Shown here one piece after another: positions 16,671 through 24,965 of a stretch of DNA of 64,000 bases. The stretch is from an uncultured Odoribacter sp. (GTDB lineage: Bacteria > Bacteroidota > Bacteroidia > Bacteroidales > Marinifilaceae): positions 62,001 through 126,000 of the forward strand of contig UQJP01000003.1 in assembly GCA_900541415.1 (NCBI GenBank), written 5' to 3'. Under the pieces are notes generated by a model that was given only the letters and a program-made list of their open reading frames with translations, was not told where the DNA came from and did not search any database. The stretch's first letter is position 1, and each line of letters starts with the position of its first letter. Both the position numbers and the translations under genes were made by a program.

Positions 16671-18887
16671 ATGAAAAACTACATTGCCTGTTTCAGTGTT
16701 ATTCTGCTGTGCGTAGCCACCGCGTGTACTCCCCGTGAAAAAGAACCCAGGATTACGGAATATGTCAATCCGTTTATCGGAACAGGCGGACACGGTCACT
16801 GTTTTCCCGGAGCGATAACTCCCTTCGGAGGCATACAGCTCAGCCCCGACAATCCCCGGAGCAGCTGGGACTGGTGTTCCGGCTATCATTATTCCGATAG
16901 CATCATTTGCTCTTTTTCACACACACACCTCAGCGGAACAGGCATTGGCGATCTTCAGGACATTCGTTTCCTTCCGGTTATGACACGCCCGGACAGCAAC
17001 CGATCGCCTATCGATTATATCCAACAGAACTACGCCCGTTTTTCTCATGAAAACGAACAGGCAGAGCCCGGATATTATAGCGTGGTTTTTGACAATGGCA
17101 TTAAAACGGAACTTTCCGTAACCGCCCGTTGCGGCTTTCATTATTATCAATATCCGCCAAACCAGATCAATGGCCTGACCATAGACCTGGCTACCGCCCG
17201 GAACTGGGACAGAACTACCGAAACCAGCATCCGCAAAATAAACAACCGTACCCTGGAAGGCTTCAGAAAATCGAGAGGCTGGGCAAACGATCAACGGGTT
17301 TATTTCGTGGTGGAATTTTCACAGGATTGTGAAGTGTGGGCAGGTAAAGACAAATTCAAGCCTCTTGCCAACGGCCAGAAAATAAATGGAGACGGCTGCT
17401 ATATCTGGGTGGATTTCGGTAAAGCCACGAATAAGATTCTGGCCAAGGTCAGCATATCCTCCGCCAATACCGACGGAGCGATGGCAAACCTTGAAAAAGA
17501 GCTGCCGCACTGGAGTTTCGATAAAGTGAAACGGGATGCCAAACACGAATGGAAAAGAGAACTGTCTGCCATAAGGGTTGAAAGTAAAAACGAAGACTTA
17601 CTGAAAGTGTTCTACACGGCTTTATACCACGCCTACACGGCCCCCTACCTGTTTTCGGACGTAAACGGCAACTATAAAGGTCCCGACGGGGAAATCCACA
17701 GTGTGAATAAAAACAAACAATATACCGTTTTTTCACTATGGGACACTTACCGCGCCGCCCATCCCCTGTTCACGATTACCCAAAAGAAAAGAATAGGAGA
17801 CCTGATCCATTCGATGCTGAAACATTACGATGCCTACGGCTTGTTGCCCGTTTGGGAATTAATGGGCAATGAAACGAACTGCATGATCGGCAATCATGCG
17901 ATTCCGGTGATCGTGGAAGCCTACCTGAAAGGATTCCGGGGATTTGACGCAGAAAAGGCCTATGAAGCGATGAAAAAAACGATGATGAACGACCGGGCCG
18001 GCCTGAAAGCTTTTCGCGACTATCAATATATCCCCTGGGATTTAGAAAACGAATCCGTATCGAAAACGCTGGAATATGCCTATGATTATTGGTGTGTGGC
18101 CCAAATGGCGAAAGCCCTGAATAAAGAGGACGACTATCTACTGTTTATAGGATATTCACGCTATTACACCCATATATTCGATCCCGCCACCGGATTTATG
18201 CGGGGGAAATCAGCCACCGGATTATGGAAAGAGCCGTTTTCTCCGCTATACTCCAAACATCGGGACGATGAATACACCGAAGGCAATGCCTGGCAATATT
18301 CCTGGTTTGTCCCCCATGATGTGGAAGGATTGATTCAATTGCACGGAGGCCCCGAAGCCTTCGGCAGGAAACTGGACAGCTTGTTCACCATCGATTCCCA
18401 ATTAGAGGGAGAACAGGCATCTCCTGACATTAGCGGACTGATCGGACAATATGCACAAGGGAACGAGCCTTCACACCACGTGGCTTATTTATACAACTAT
18501 ATCGGACAGCCCCATAAAACCCAGTTCTATGTGAACAAGATTCTGACCGAACTCTATTCCAATTCCCCGGACGGATTATGCGGGAATGAAGATTGCGGGC
18601 AGATGTCCGCCTGGTATGTATTTTCGGCAATGGGTTTCTACCCGGTAAATCCCGTAGAGGGCAAATACCAGCTGGGAACACCCCTTTTCGAAAAAGTGAC
18701 GATTAAGACCGGACCGGAAAAGAGATTCGTCATCACAGCCAATAAAGAAAGCGAAAAACACATCTATGTGAAGAAAGTCATCCTGAACGGGAAAACTTTA
18801 GACAGGAACTGGATTACCCATGAAGAAATTATGAACGGAGGAACTCTGGAATTTGTGCTGGACACACAAATTCCGGAGTCCGTTTAA
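16671..18887 (+). CDS. GH92 alpha-mannosidase lipoprotein
   Basis: 738 aa. A lipoprotein signal ends ATAC-T (Cys about residue 19). The GH92 text begins immediately: YVNPFIGTGGHGHCFPGA, then FSHTHLSGTGI. The catalytic domain follows (FSLWDTYRAAHPLFT about residue 355, NEPSHH about 602) with the signature GQMSAWYVFSAMGFYPV at about 642. Family knowledge: calcium-dependent exo-alpha-mannosidases, mostly alpha-1,2, acting on high-mannose N-glycans. Here the enzyme would be surface or periplasmic. No SusC/SusD partner lies nearby. The stop codon abuts the stop of the next, oppositely oriented gene with no intervening base. Confidence 0.94.
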   Translation: MKNYIACFSVILLCVATACTPREKEPRITEYVNPFIGTGGHGHCFPGAITPFGGIQLSPDNPRSSWDWCSGYHYSDSIICSFSHTHLSGTGIGDLQDIRFLPVMTRPDSNRSPIDYIQQNYARFSHENEQAEPGYYSVVFDNGIKTELSVTARCGFHYYQYPPNQINGLTIDLATARNWDRTTETSIRKINNRTLEGFRKSRGWANDQRVYFVVEFSQDCEVWAGKDKFKPLANGQKINGDGCYIWVDFGKATNKILAKVSISSANTDGAMANLEKELPHWSFDKVKRDAKHEWKRELSAIRVESKNEDLLKVFYTALYHAYTAPYLFSDVNGNYKGPDGEIHSVNKNKQYTVFSLWDTYRAAHPLFTITQKKRIGDLIHSMLKHYDAYGLLPVWELMGNETNCMIGNHAIPVIVEAYLKGFRGFDAEKAYEAMKKTMMNDRAGLKAFRDYQYIPWDLENESVSKTLEYAYDYWCVAQMAKALNKEDDYLLFIGYSRYYTHIFDPATGFMRGKSATGLWKEPFSPLYSKHRDDEYTEGNAWQYSWFVPHDVEGLIQLHGGPEAFGRKLDSLFTIDSQLEGEQASPDISGLIGQYAQGNEPSHHVAYLYNYIGQPHKTQFYVNKILTELYSNSPDGLCGNEDCGQMSAWYVFSAMGFYPVNPVEGKYQLGTPLFEKVTIKTGPEKRFVITANKESEKHIYVKKVILNGKTLDRNWITHEEIMNGGTLEFVLDTQIPESV

Positions 18888-20174
18888 TTACAGTCTACCG
18901 TCGCACTCGCCCCCCAGAATGCCTTTCACATCGTAGACCACTCCGTTCGTTTTACACAAAGTTTTTATATTCAGATCGCGGAATTGCCGATGTGCCACGG
19001 CTAAAACCACAGCTTCATACTGGCGGGCAGGTAATTCGTTCATCACTTTCAAACCATATTCTTTTTCCACCTCAGCCGGAGAAGCCCAGGGATCGTATAT
19101 ATCCACATGCAAATCATAATCTTTCAGGGCATGGATAATATCGACCACTTTCGTATTACGGACATCCGGGCAATTTTCTTTAAAGGTGATCCCCAACACC
19201 AATATCCGGGAATCTTTCACACATTGCCCCTTTTTAATCATACATTTCAACACCTGCTTGGCCACATATTCCCCCATGCCGTCGTTCATCCGCCGTCCTG
19301 CCAAAATAATTTCAGGATGATACCCATACTCCTGCGCTTTCTGGGCCAAATAGTACGGATCGACCCCGATGCAATGCCCGCCTACCAAACCCGGTCTGAA
19401 AGGCAGGAAATTCCATTTGGTTGCAGCAGCTTCGAGTACAGACGTGGTATCGATACCCATCAGATTGAAAATCTTCGCCAACTCATTTACAAAGGCGATA
19501 TTAATATCCCGCTGTGAGTTTTCGATCACCTTCGCAGCCTCCGCCACCTTAATGTTCGGAGCCAGGTGTGTGCCCGCCGTGATCACCGAACCATACAGTT
19601 CATTCACTTTCTTCCCGGTTTCAGGTGTAGACCCGGAAGTCACCTTTTTAATCTTTTCAACGGTGTGTTCTTTGTCGCCCGGATTAATCCGTTCCGGAGA
19701 ATACCCCGCAAAAAAATCTTCATTGAATTTCAGTCCCGATACACGCTCGATCACCGGAACACAATCTTCTTCGGTAGCCCCCGGATAAACCGTCGATTCA
19801 TAAATCACAATATCGCCCGGCGCGATCACTTTACCCACCGTTTCACTCGCCTTGATCAAAGGGGTTAAGTCCGGGCGGTTGTTCCTGTCCACAGGAGTCG
19901 GCACGGTGACAATATAATAATTACAGTCCCGGAGGTCTGCCAGGTCGTTGCTGCAATACAATCCCTTTTCTCCGGCAGCCGGAGTAGAATCCAACAACAC
20001 GCTTTTCAAAACCTCTCCGCTGACTTCCAGCGTCGTATCCACTCCGCTCATCAATTCGCGCACCCGTCCTTCTTTCACATCGAATCCTACAACGGCATAT
20101 TTTGTCGCGAACAAACGAGCCAAAGGCAAACCGACATATCCTAAACCGATTACTCCTATCTTGATTTTTTGCAT
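18888..20174 (-). CDS. UDP-N-acetylhexosamine dehydrogenase (WbpA/WbpO/TviB type)
   Basis: 428 aa nucleotide-sugar dehydrogenase. The Rossmann motif is GVIGLGYVGLPLA (residues 7-19). VTVPTPVD precedes an N-terminal domain ending at the acidic ESTVYPGATEEDC motif. The catalytic Cys is in GGHCIGVDPYYLA (about residue 265), and the C-terminal UDP-binding domain has LGITFKENCPDVRNTKV. It oxidises C6 of a UDP-HexNAc to a uronic acid by a double NAD+-dependent step. The epimerase gene upstream (7-nt gap) indicates the UDP-GalNAcA-type pathway known for TviB/TviC and WbpO/WbpP; which order and epimer apply here is inference. Confidence 0.9.
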   Translation of the reverse strand: MQKIKIGVIGLGYVGLPLARLFATKYAVVGFDVKEGRVRELMSGVDTTLEVSGEVLKSVLLDSTPAAGEKGLYCSNDLADLRDCNYYIVTVPTPVDRNNRPDLTPLIKASETVGKVIAPGDIVIYESTVYPGATEEDCVPVIERVSGLKFNEDFFAGYSPERINPGDKEHTVEKIKKVTSGSTPETGKKVNELYGSVITAGTHLAPNIKVAEAAKVIENSQRDINIAFVNELAKIFNLMGIDTTSVLEAAATKWNFLPFRPGLVGGHCIGVDPYYLAQKAQEYGYHPEIILAGRRMNDGMGEYVAKQVLKCMIKKGQCVKDSRILVLGITFKENCPDVRNTKVVDIIHALKDYDLHVDIYDPWASPAEVEKEYGLKVMNELPARQYEAVVLAVAHRQFRDLNIKTLCKTNGVVYDVKGILGGECDGRL

Positions 20175-20181
20175 AACTCTT

Positions 20182-21156
20182 TTACTTTAAATTTTCCCAA
20201 TACCATTCTACGGCTTTTTTCAATCCGCGTTTCATATCGTATTCCGGCGCGTATCCCAACAGTTTCCGCGCTTTATCGATAGAAGCCAGCGAATGAGGAA
20301 TATCCCCTTTCCGTACCGGGCCGTATTCCACGGCCACTCCGGCAATCTTCGAATCGTATGCACTCAAAAATTCTTTCAGATAGCCCACCAGCTGATTCAG
20401 GGTGGTATTTTCCCCATAAGCCGTGTTATACACCGTATTGACAGCCTCCGGATTCCGGGTTTCCATAGCCAGCATATTCATCTGTATCACATTGTCGATA
20501 TAAGTGAAATCCCGGGAATACTCCCCGTCACCATTAATCAGGGGCGATTCATACTTCATCAACTGCTGCACGAACTTGGGAATCACAGCCGCATAAGCCC
20601 CGTCCGGAGATTGCCTCCGTCCGAACACATTGAAATAGCGCAGGCCTATACATTCCATCCCATACGTGCGGGCAAAAACATCCGCATACAATTCGTTTAC
20701 ATATTTTGTTATGGCATAGGGCGACAAAGGCCGTCCGATAACCTCCTCCACTTTAGGCAGGTTTTTAGAATCGCCATAGGTAGAGGAACTGGCGGCATAC
20801 ATAAACCGTTTCACTCCGGCATCCCTGGAAGCAACCAGCATATTCAGGAAACCGCTGATATTGACATCGTTTGTGGTAATCGGATCATTGATCGAACGGG
20901 GCACCGATCCCAACGCGGCCTCGTGGAACACGTATTCCACTCCGTCCACGGCCTTACTGCAATCTTCCAGCTTACGAATATCCCCCACGATCAATGTGAA
21001 ACGATCCTGATATTCCCTCATGAGCTTTTCGATGTTTTCAAACTTTCCGGTGGCAAAATTATCCAGACAAACCACCCGATGCCCTTCTTTCAGCAAATGC
21101 TCACATAAATTCGAACCGATAAATCCGGCTCCTCCGGTTACCAAAACTTTATACAT
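20182..21156 (-). CDS. UDP-HexNAc 4-epimerase (WbpP/TviC-type SDR)
   Basis: 324 aa extended short-chain dehydrogenase. VTGGAGFIGSNLCEHLL is the NAD site at residues 6-22, AALGSVPRSI is the substrate loop seen in WbpP-like enzymes, and AASSSTYGDSKN with YAITKYVNELY supply the Ser, Tyr and Lys catalytic residues. The sequence is closest in style to UDP-GlcNAc/UDP-GalNAc 4-epimerases, and coupling with the adjacent dehydrogenase supports this. It heads a two-gene minus-strand unit; its upstream region contains a hairpin and a short open fragment. Confidence 0.9.
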   Translation of the reverse strand: MYKVLVTGGAGFIGSNLCEHLLKEGHRVVCLDNFATGKFENIEKLMREYQDRFTLIVGDIRKLEDCSKAVDGVEYVFHEAALGSVPRSINDPITTNDVNISGFLNMLVASRDAGVKRFMYAASSSTYGDSKNLPKVEEVIGRPLSPYAITKYVNELYADVFARTYGMECIGLRYFNVFGRRQSPDGAYAAVIPKFVQQLMKYESPLINGDGEYSRDFTYIDNVIQMNMLAMETRNPEAVNTVYNTAYGENTTLNQLVGYLKEFLSAYDSKIAGVAVEYGPVRKGDIPHSLASIDKARKLLGYAPEYDMKRGLKKAVEWYWENLK

Positions 21157-21192
21157 ATCCTATTCTTTTTATAAGCAGTCCTTCCCTGTCAT

Positions 21193-21218
21193 CCAAAATA
21201 AATGTTCGTTTATTTTGG
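21193..21218 (-). repeat. Hairpin in the epimerase 5' region
   Basis: Perfect inverted repeat CCAAAATAAA / TTTATTTTGG with a 6-nt loop, about 40 nt before the epimerase start codon. It is probably a 5'-UTR structure, or a terminator of an upstream minor transcript. Confidence 0.45.
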
Positions 21219-21423
21219 GAAGATTTTTTCTCATTTCTTCACATCATCCCCTGCATGCTTCTGCTTTTATAATTCTTTATCAATCAAACCTTCACACTCT
21301 TTTTTCCGTTTATCTCCCAGCCAAAGATCAAATTCTTCCGAATGTCTAATCAAACGAACGTATTATTCGCAACATCCTTCCGGATAATCCTGCCGGCTAC
21401 CCTCAGCCAATTCCGGCATTTCC

Positions 21424-21439
21424 ATTAGAATATTCTAAT
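21424..21439. promoter_or_regulatory. 16-bp palindrome ATTAGAATATTCTAAT
   Basis: Perfect dyad midway in the divergent region between two glycan-synthesis transcripts, which is a plausible operator position. No binding protein can be named. Confidence 0.35.
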
Positions 21440-21585
21440 CCCCTGCCGCACCTCCCCGCCACTCCACCGGAAATCACTGTTCCACAATCTCATACGACAA
21501 CAAAGAAAAGAGCTTTTAAATCATCCAAATAGCTAACAAAATTAGCGTTTTATATAATATCTCTACGATTATTATCCAAAAATAT

Positions 21586-21593
21586 TACCTTTG
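21586..21593 (+). promoter_or_regulatory. -7 element TACCTTTG for the IspD-like gene
   Basis: Exact TAnnTTTG match, 28 nt before ATG 21621. It overlaps the upstream alternative start at 21591, so translation must begin later. Confidence 0.6.
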
Positions 21594-21620
21594 TCCGATC
21601 ATTTATTATCGTGCAGCGGT

Positions 21621-22325
21621 ATGCAAAACATTGCGGTTATTTTAGCAGGAGGTTCCGGGAAGAGAGCCGGTGGTGATGTGCCGAAGCAATTCTTTAAAAT
21701 TGCAGGTAAAACCATTCTGGAATACAGCCTTGAAAAATTTGAGGATAATTCCCGGATTGATGAAATCGTAGTGGTCGGCAATCCCGCTCATCTGGAAGAA
21801 ATCCGGCAAATCCTGCATACCCGGAACCTATCGAAAGTAAAGCACCTTCTGCCCGGAGGACAGGAGCGTTACCATTCTGTGCTGGCAGCTCTGGAAATTT
21901 ATAAAAACACAGCGTGCAACTTATTGATCCACGATGCCGTGCGTCCTATGGTGTCACAGCGTATTATCGACGAGGTGATTCAATGCCTGCAAAGCTGTAA
22001 AGCCGTGAATGTGGCGATTCCCGCCACGGACACGATCATCGAGGTTGATCCCGCAGGAGGCTTCATCACGGACATCCCTCCCAGAAGCCGCTTATACCAA
22101 GTGCAAACCCCGCAGGGATTCCATGCCCCTACCCTATCCAATGCTTATTCACAGGCTTTAAACGATCCGGAATTTACAACTACGGACGATTGCAGTGTGA
22201 TTCGTAAATATGTCCCCGATGAAAAAATCAAAATCGTGAAGGGGGACACCACCAATATCAAGTTAACTTATCCGGAAGACCTTTTTCTGCTGGAATATTT
22301 ACTAAACCAAGAAACCCGATCATGA
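21621..22325 (+). CDS. IspD/TarI-family cytidylyltransferase
   Basis: 234 aa from ATG 21621, chosen because the promoter -7 box covers the upstream frame extension. The family motifs are clear: ILAGGSGKRAGGDVPKQFF (CTP binding, residues 7-25), LLIHDAVRPMVS (about 100), QTPQGFHAP, TTDDCSVI, and a final KLTYPEDLFLLEYLL. It transfers CMP from CTP to a polyol or sugar phosphate. IspD makes CDP-methylerythritol for isoprenoids, while TarI-like relatives make CDP-ribitol for surface polymers. Its place inside a glycan locus, with a 4-nt ATGA overlap with wzi, makes a surface-polymer role possible. No reductase partner is adjacent, so the substrate stays open. Confidence 0.85.
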   Translation: MQNIAVILAGGSGKRAGGDVPKQFFKIAGKTILEYSLEKFEDNSRIDEIVVVGNPAHLEEIRQILHTRNLSKVKHLLPGGQERYHSVLAALEIYKNTACNLLIHDAVRPMVSQRIIDEVIQCLQSCKAVNVAIPATDTIIEVDPAGGFITDIPPRSRLYQVQTPQGFHAPTLSNAYSQALNDPEFTTTDDCSVIRKYVPDEKIKIVKGDTTNIKLTYPEDLFLLEYLLNQETRS

Positions 22326-23758
22326 ATATACGGCTTTTCATCTTATCGGCCTGCATCGCCTTTTCCCTGCAAGGCTTCGGACAGAAACACACATTAGACT
22401 ATGAAGTGGAAGCAGGCGGGGCAGTTCCTGCCGATAAACTGCCTTTCTGGCTGCATACCAACACTTATGGCAAGATCGCTCCGGACGCTTATTTATGGGG
22501 AAATATTAAACTTTTCTCCGATTTCCGGCAAACCAACACCAGAAAATTCGATTATGCTGTCGGGGCAGAAGGAACCGGGGCCTTGGGAAAAGAAGATCAC
22601 CGCCTGTTCATCAACCAGCTTTATGGAAGGCTCAGGTGGCAAAATCTGGTTTTGAACCTCGGTATATTAAACCCACCCACCCTTTACGACGGCTTGTCTT
22701 CGACGAACGGCAACATGCTTTATTCCACCAATTCACGCAGCATGCCGGGAATCGATCTCTCGACCTGGGATTACATCAAACTTCCCTGGATCGGGAAATG
22801 GGTTTCCTTCCGGGCCAAATATGCAGAATACACGATGATCGATGACCGATATGCCGGAAACCGGACCCGCCTTCACAATAAAATGTTAGGGATCAAGCTC
22901 ACTTTTATACCTCAGCTTAGCCTGGAAGGCGGTATGGAGCATTTTGCCCAATGGGGCGGAGAAATTCCCGGTTTCGGCAAACTGCCGCACAGCCTGAAAG
23001 ACTATGCAAGAGTGGTGTTTGTAAAAGCCGGAGGAGAAGATTCTCCCGACAACGACCTGAATAACAAATTAGGTAACCACATCGGGATGCACTTCGCCCA
23101 ATTAAGGTATAACGGCTCTAAATGGGGAGCGGAATTTTACTATAACCACATGTTTGAAGATGGTTCGGGACAACACTTTAAAAACACCCCGGACGGTTTA
23201 TATGGTTTTTACCTGACCCGTAAAACAAGCCCGAAATGGTTTAAGAGCTTTCTATATGAATTCTATTACACCAAAAGCCAAAGCGGGCCCAACCACAATG
23301 ATCCGGAAACCGGGGAAATCATCGGCGGGAACGACAACTATTTCAATAACGGCATGTATCAATCGGGCTGGACTTTCTACGGGAACGTCATAGGAGCACC
23401 GTTTTTCACTCCCTGGGGTAAGAATGCAGATGGGATCACTCCCGGCGTGTATAACAGCCGTTTCGTTGCCCATCATATCGGTGTGTGCGGAGAGCTGCCG
23501 TGGGATATTCAATATAAATTGCTTATGAGCTATTCTGAAAACTACGGAATGCACCACCTGCCTTTCAAGAACGAACAGGGCGAACGGGTGAGCAGGCCCC
23601 AATTCAGTTTGGGACTGGAATTAGTGGCTCCCGACTTGCATTTACCCTTCGGCACAGCTTTAAACATCGGATTTGACAAAGGGGATTTGTTAGGCGATAA
23701 TTTCGGTGTTATGCTAAAGATTTTTAAAACGGGGATTCTCTGCGGTAATAAAAAATAA
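22322..23758 (+). CDS. wzi: Wzi-type capsule assembly outer-membrane protein
   Basis: 478 aa. The signal peptide MNIRLFILSACIAFSLQGFG is cleaved near GQK. The mature sequence is a long beta-barrel rich in aromatic strands, with the Wzi-like opening YEVEAGGAVPADKLPFWLH and LWGNIKLFSDFRQ. In the family this outer-membrane protein anchors or organises surface polysaccharide. It overlaps the cytidylyltransferase stop by 4 nt, so the two are translationally coupled. It precedes the glycosyltransferase pair by 76 nt. Confidence 0.85.
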   Translation: MNIRLFILSACIAFSLQGFGQKHTLDYEVEAGGAVPADKLPFWLHTNTYGKIAPDAYLWGNIKLFSDFRQTNTRKFDYAVGAEGTGALGKEDHRLFINQLYGRLRWQNLVLNLGILNPPTLYDGLSSTNGNMLYSTNSRSMPGIDLSTWDYIKLPWIGKWVSFRAKYAEYTMIDDRYAGNRTRLHNKMLGIKLTFIPQLSLEGGMEHFAQWGGEIPGFGKLPHSLKDYARVVFVKAGGEDSPDNDLNNKLGNHIGMHFAQLRYNGSKWGAEFYYNHMFEDGSGQHFKNTPDGLYGFYLTRKTSPKWFKSFLYEFYYTKSQSGPNHNDPETGEIIGGNDNYFNNGMYQSGWTFYGNVIGAPFFTPWGKNADGITPGVYNSRFVAHHIGVCGELPWDIQYKLLMSYSENYGMHHLPFKNEQGERVSRPQFSLGLELVAPDLHLPFGTALNIGFDKGDLLGDNFGVMLKIFKTGILCGNKK

Positions 23759-23834
23759 GAAAAGAAAACATTTCCGACGCTATTTGAGTTTTTAAGGAAT
23801 AGCGACACAAGAAACAAGCAGAAACAGGAAAAAT

Positions 23835-24962
23835 ATGAGAATCGGATTCGACGCCAAACGGCTTTATAATAACTTCACCGGATTAGGCAATTACAGCCGG
23901 ACGCTGGTCAATGACCTGCACACCCATTATCCCGGAGAGGAATTACACCTTTACAGCCCTAAAATACGCCACTCCCCGGAAACAGATTTTTTTCTCAACC
24001 AACCGGATTTGCACACTCACCTGCACCCCGGCTTCGGCAGTGCCTACTGGAGAACTTTTTCGATAAAAAAGGACTTAAAAAAAGACGGAATAGAACTTTA
24101 CCACGGATTGAGCCATGAAATTCCGGTAGGCATACAACATACGCCTATAAAATCGGTTGTCACGATACACGATATTATATACAAAACCTATCCGGACATG
24201 TTCCCTGCTATCGACAGGCTCATCTATGACCGGAAATTCAGGTACAGTTGTAAGCATGCCGACAAGATCATAGCGATCAGCGAATGTACGAAGAACGACA
24301 TTATCCGGTATTTCGGAACTCCGGCAGATAAAATCGAAGTGATATATCAGGCGATCAATCCTATATTCTATCGGATGCAGGATGCCGAAGAAGCCAGGCA
24401 AACGGTGGACTCCTATCGTATCCCGGAGGATTTCCTCCTGTATGTAGGTTCGATCAACTCCCGAAAAAACCTGCTAAGTGTGGTGAAAGCCTATGCCCTT
24501 TTACCGAGCGACTTGCAAATTCCTCTGGTGATTATCGGAAAAGGAGGACAATATAAAGATGAGGTTTTAAAATATGCCGCATCCCGGCAACTGACGTCCA
24601 AATTGATCCTGATCGACAATTTACACGATTCCAAAACCCTACAAGCCTTCTATCAACGGGCAAAACTATTTGTTTTCCCCTCCGTATACGAAGGCTTCGG
24701 GCTTCCGGTGACAGAAGCCCTGCTGAGCAAAACCCCGGTGCTTACTTCAAACCAATCTTCCCTGCCGGAAGCCGGAGGCCCTGCCCCCGTATATGTATCG
24801 CCTTATGATATAGAAGCGATTGCAGAAGGTATAACACACACACTTTGCGACACTGCGGCCCGGGCTAAAATGATCGAGGCAGGCTTTGAGTATGCCCGTC
24901 AAAAATTCGATCCGCGCACCCTGATTACACAAGTCCACGACCTATATAAACAACTTTTATAA
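23835..24962 (+). CDS. Glycosyltransferase family 4
   Basis: 375 aa, GT-B fold, cytoplasmic. The N-terminal acceptor domain starts MRIGFDAKRLYNNFTGLGNY, a pattern seen in mannosyltransferase-like GT4 proteins. The C-terminal donor domain contains LLYVGSINSRKNLLSVVKAY and the FPSVYEGFGLPVTEAL motif with the E-x7-E pair. It adds one sugar of the surface glycan; donor and linkage cannot be deduced. The next GT4 gene starts 3 nt after its stop. Confidence 0.88.
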   Translation: MRIGFDAKRLYNNFTGLGNYSRTLVNDLHTHYPGEELHLYSPKIRHSPETDFFLNQPDLHTHLHPGFGSAYWRTFSIKKDLKKDGIELYHGLSHEIPVGIQHTPIKSVVTIHDIIYKTYPDMFPAIDRLIYDRKFRYSCKHADKIIAISECTKNDIIRYFGTPADKIEVIYQAINPIFYRMQDAEEARQTVDSYRIPEDFLLYVGSINSRKNLLSVVKAYALLPSDLQIPLVIIGKGGQYKDEVLKYAASRQLTSKLILIDNLHDSKTLQAFYQRAKLFVFPSVYEGFGLPVTEALLSKTPVLTSNQSSLPEAGGPAPVYVSPYDIEAIAEGITHTLCDTAARAKMIEAGFEYARQKFDPRTLITQVHDLYKQLL

Positions 24963-24965
24963 ACT

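Larger units (their letters stand above)
21157..21585. other. Divergent intergenic region of about 430 nt with hairpin, palindrome and ORF fragment
   Basis: Between the epimerase (-) and the cytidylyltransferase (+). It holds a 10-bp hairpin at 21193-21218, a short minus-strand open fragment at 21267-21353, and a 16-bp palindrome at 21424-21439. No complete gene is apparent. Confidence 0.6.

Noticed and set aside
20293..21108. 271-codon plus-strand ORF antisense to the epimerase gene
   Set aside because: Shadow of the SDR epimerase frame; no protein-like motifs.
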